Positions 5,087 through 5,508 of a DNA stretch of 5,508 bases are shown in pieces (the first letter of the stretch is position 1; each line of letters opens with the position of its first letter). The stretch is from contig JAQGKM010000480.1 of the NCBI GenBank assembly GCA_028290125.1, forward strand, positions 1 to 5,508, given 5' to 3'. This stretch comes from Hyphomicrobiales bacterium. GTDB taxonomy: Bacteria > Pseudomonadota > Alphaproteobacteria > Rhizobiales > Beijerinckiaceae. Below the pieces are notes generated by a model. It worked only from the letters and a program-made list of their open reading frames with translations. It did not search any database and had not been told where the DNA came from. The position numbers and the translations under genes are program-made.

Positions 5087-5508
5087 ATGCGCGCTTTCAG
5101 CATCCTGAGCGCCGTTGCGCTCGGCGTCATGAGCATCGGGCTCGCCAGGGCCGACGCGGTTTCGGAATGGAAGGATCTCGCCTTCCCGCCGGCGCCCGAA
5201 TTGAAGCCCGCGAAGGTCGACGCCGCGACGACGGCGCTGCTGCTGCTCGACTTCACCAACCAGACCTGCACGGTCGAACGCCGCCCGCGCTGCGCCGCGC
5301 AGGTGCCGGGGCTCGCAAAACTGCTGGCCGACGCGCGCGCGAAGAACGTCTTCGTCGTCTACAGCGTCGCCACCGCAGGCAGCGACCGCAAGGACATTCT
5401 CGGGCCCTTGGCCGCCCGCGACGGCGACCCGGTCCTGCCGCCGCTCGGACCCGACAAGTTCATCAACAGCGATTTCGAAAAGATGCTGAAGGACAAGGGC
5501 ATCCAGAC
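5087..5508 (+). CDS. Exported isochorismatase-fold (cysteine hydrolase) protein, C-terminus beyond window
   Basis: The frame is open for 140 complete codons to the right edge. The N-terminus MRAFSILSAVALGVMSIGLARADA is a Sec signal peptide, with likely cleavage after A22 or A24. The mature part begins the Rossmann-like fold of the isochorismatase superfamily: TALLLLDFTN (49-58), with D55 in the position of the catalytic aspartate; a helix AAQVPGLAKLLADARAKN (70-87); the strand VFVVYSV (88-94); and LPPLGPDKFINSDFEKMLKDKGI (117-139), where K124 fits the catalytic lysine. The nucleophilic cysteine lies further on, outside the window. Family members hydrolyse isochorismate, nicotinamide, N-carbamoyl amines or similar compounds, and most are cytoplasmic, so secretion is notable. 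C61 and C69 are spaced to allow a disulfide. The substrate cannot be told. The AGGGAGGA site six bases upstream supports the start. Confidence 0.85.
   Translation, partial: MRAFSILSAVALGVMSIGLARADAVSEWKDLAFPPAPELKPAKVDAATTALLLLDFTNQTCTVERRPRCAAQVPGLAKLLADARAKNVFVVYSVATAGSDRKDILGPLAARDGDPVLPPLGPDKFINSDFEKMLKDKGIQ

Overview
The window is GC-rich DNA with strong G/C bias at third codon positions. It looks like the chromosome of an alphaproteobacterium, most probably Bradyrhizobiaceae/Nitrobacteraceae (Bradyrhizobium, Rhodopseudomonas or Afipia type). Three things suggest this: the protein styles (a LigC-type ligase, an alphaproteobacterial ArfB, and a small exported Cys-pair protein of a kind I associate with this group); the base composition; and an inverted pair of short extragenic repeats with the core 'cgtcattgcgaggagc', familiar from those genomes. 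The assignment is from recognition, not from a search.

Layout. Five genes lie on the minus strand and one on the plus strand. Reading leftwards in transcription order from about 5000: a stand-alone ATP-dependent DNA ligase (3946-4995); an 87-residue exported protein of unknown function (3596-3859); an inverted repeat doublet (3443-3578); a thiamine-diphosphate (ThDP) enzyme of the acetolactate synthase superfamily (1497-3332), with its own candidate promoter and a structured 5' leader; the ribosome-rescue hydrolase ArfB (1023-1445); and a multi-pass membrane protein resembling O-antigen ligase/polymerase, cut by the left edge (1-907). Divergent from the ligase, an exported isochorismatase-fold hydrolase starts at 5087 and is cut by the right edge before its catalytic cysteine.

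How the genes relate. No single pathway links them; this looks like ordinary core/accessory chromosome with mixed housekeeping genes. The ThDP enzyme and arfB are 51 bases apart and could share a transcript. The ligase and the small exported protein are separated by 86 bases containing a 19-base palindrome.

The signals most worth a second look are in non-coding RNA leaders. The ThDP-enzyme leader has a perfect hairpin whose sequence can also pair with the ribosome binding site, so two exclusive folds are possible. An 11-bp perfect inverted repeat contains the arfB start codon. I saw no mobile-element genes, CRISPR array, tRNA or rRNA, and no convincing new multi-gene system.
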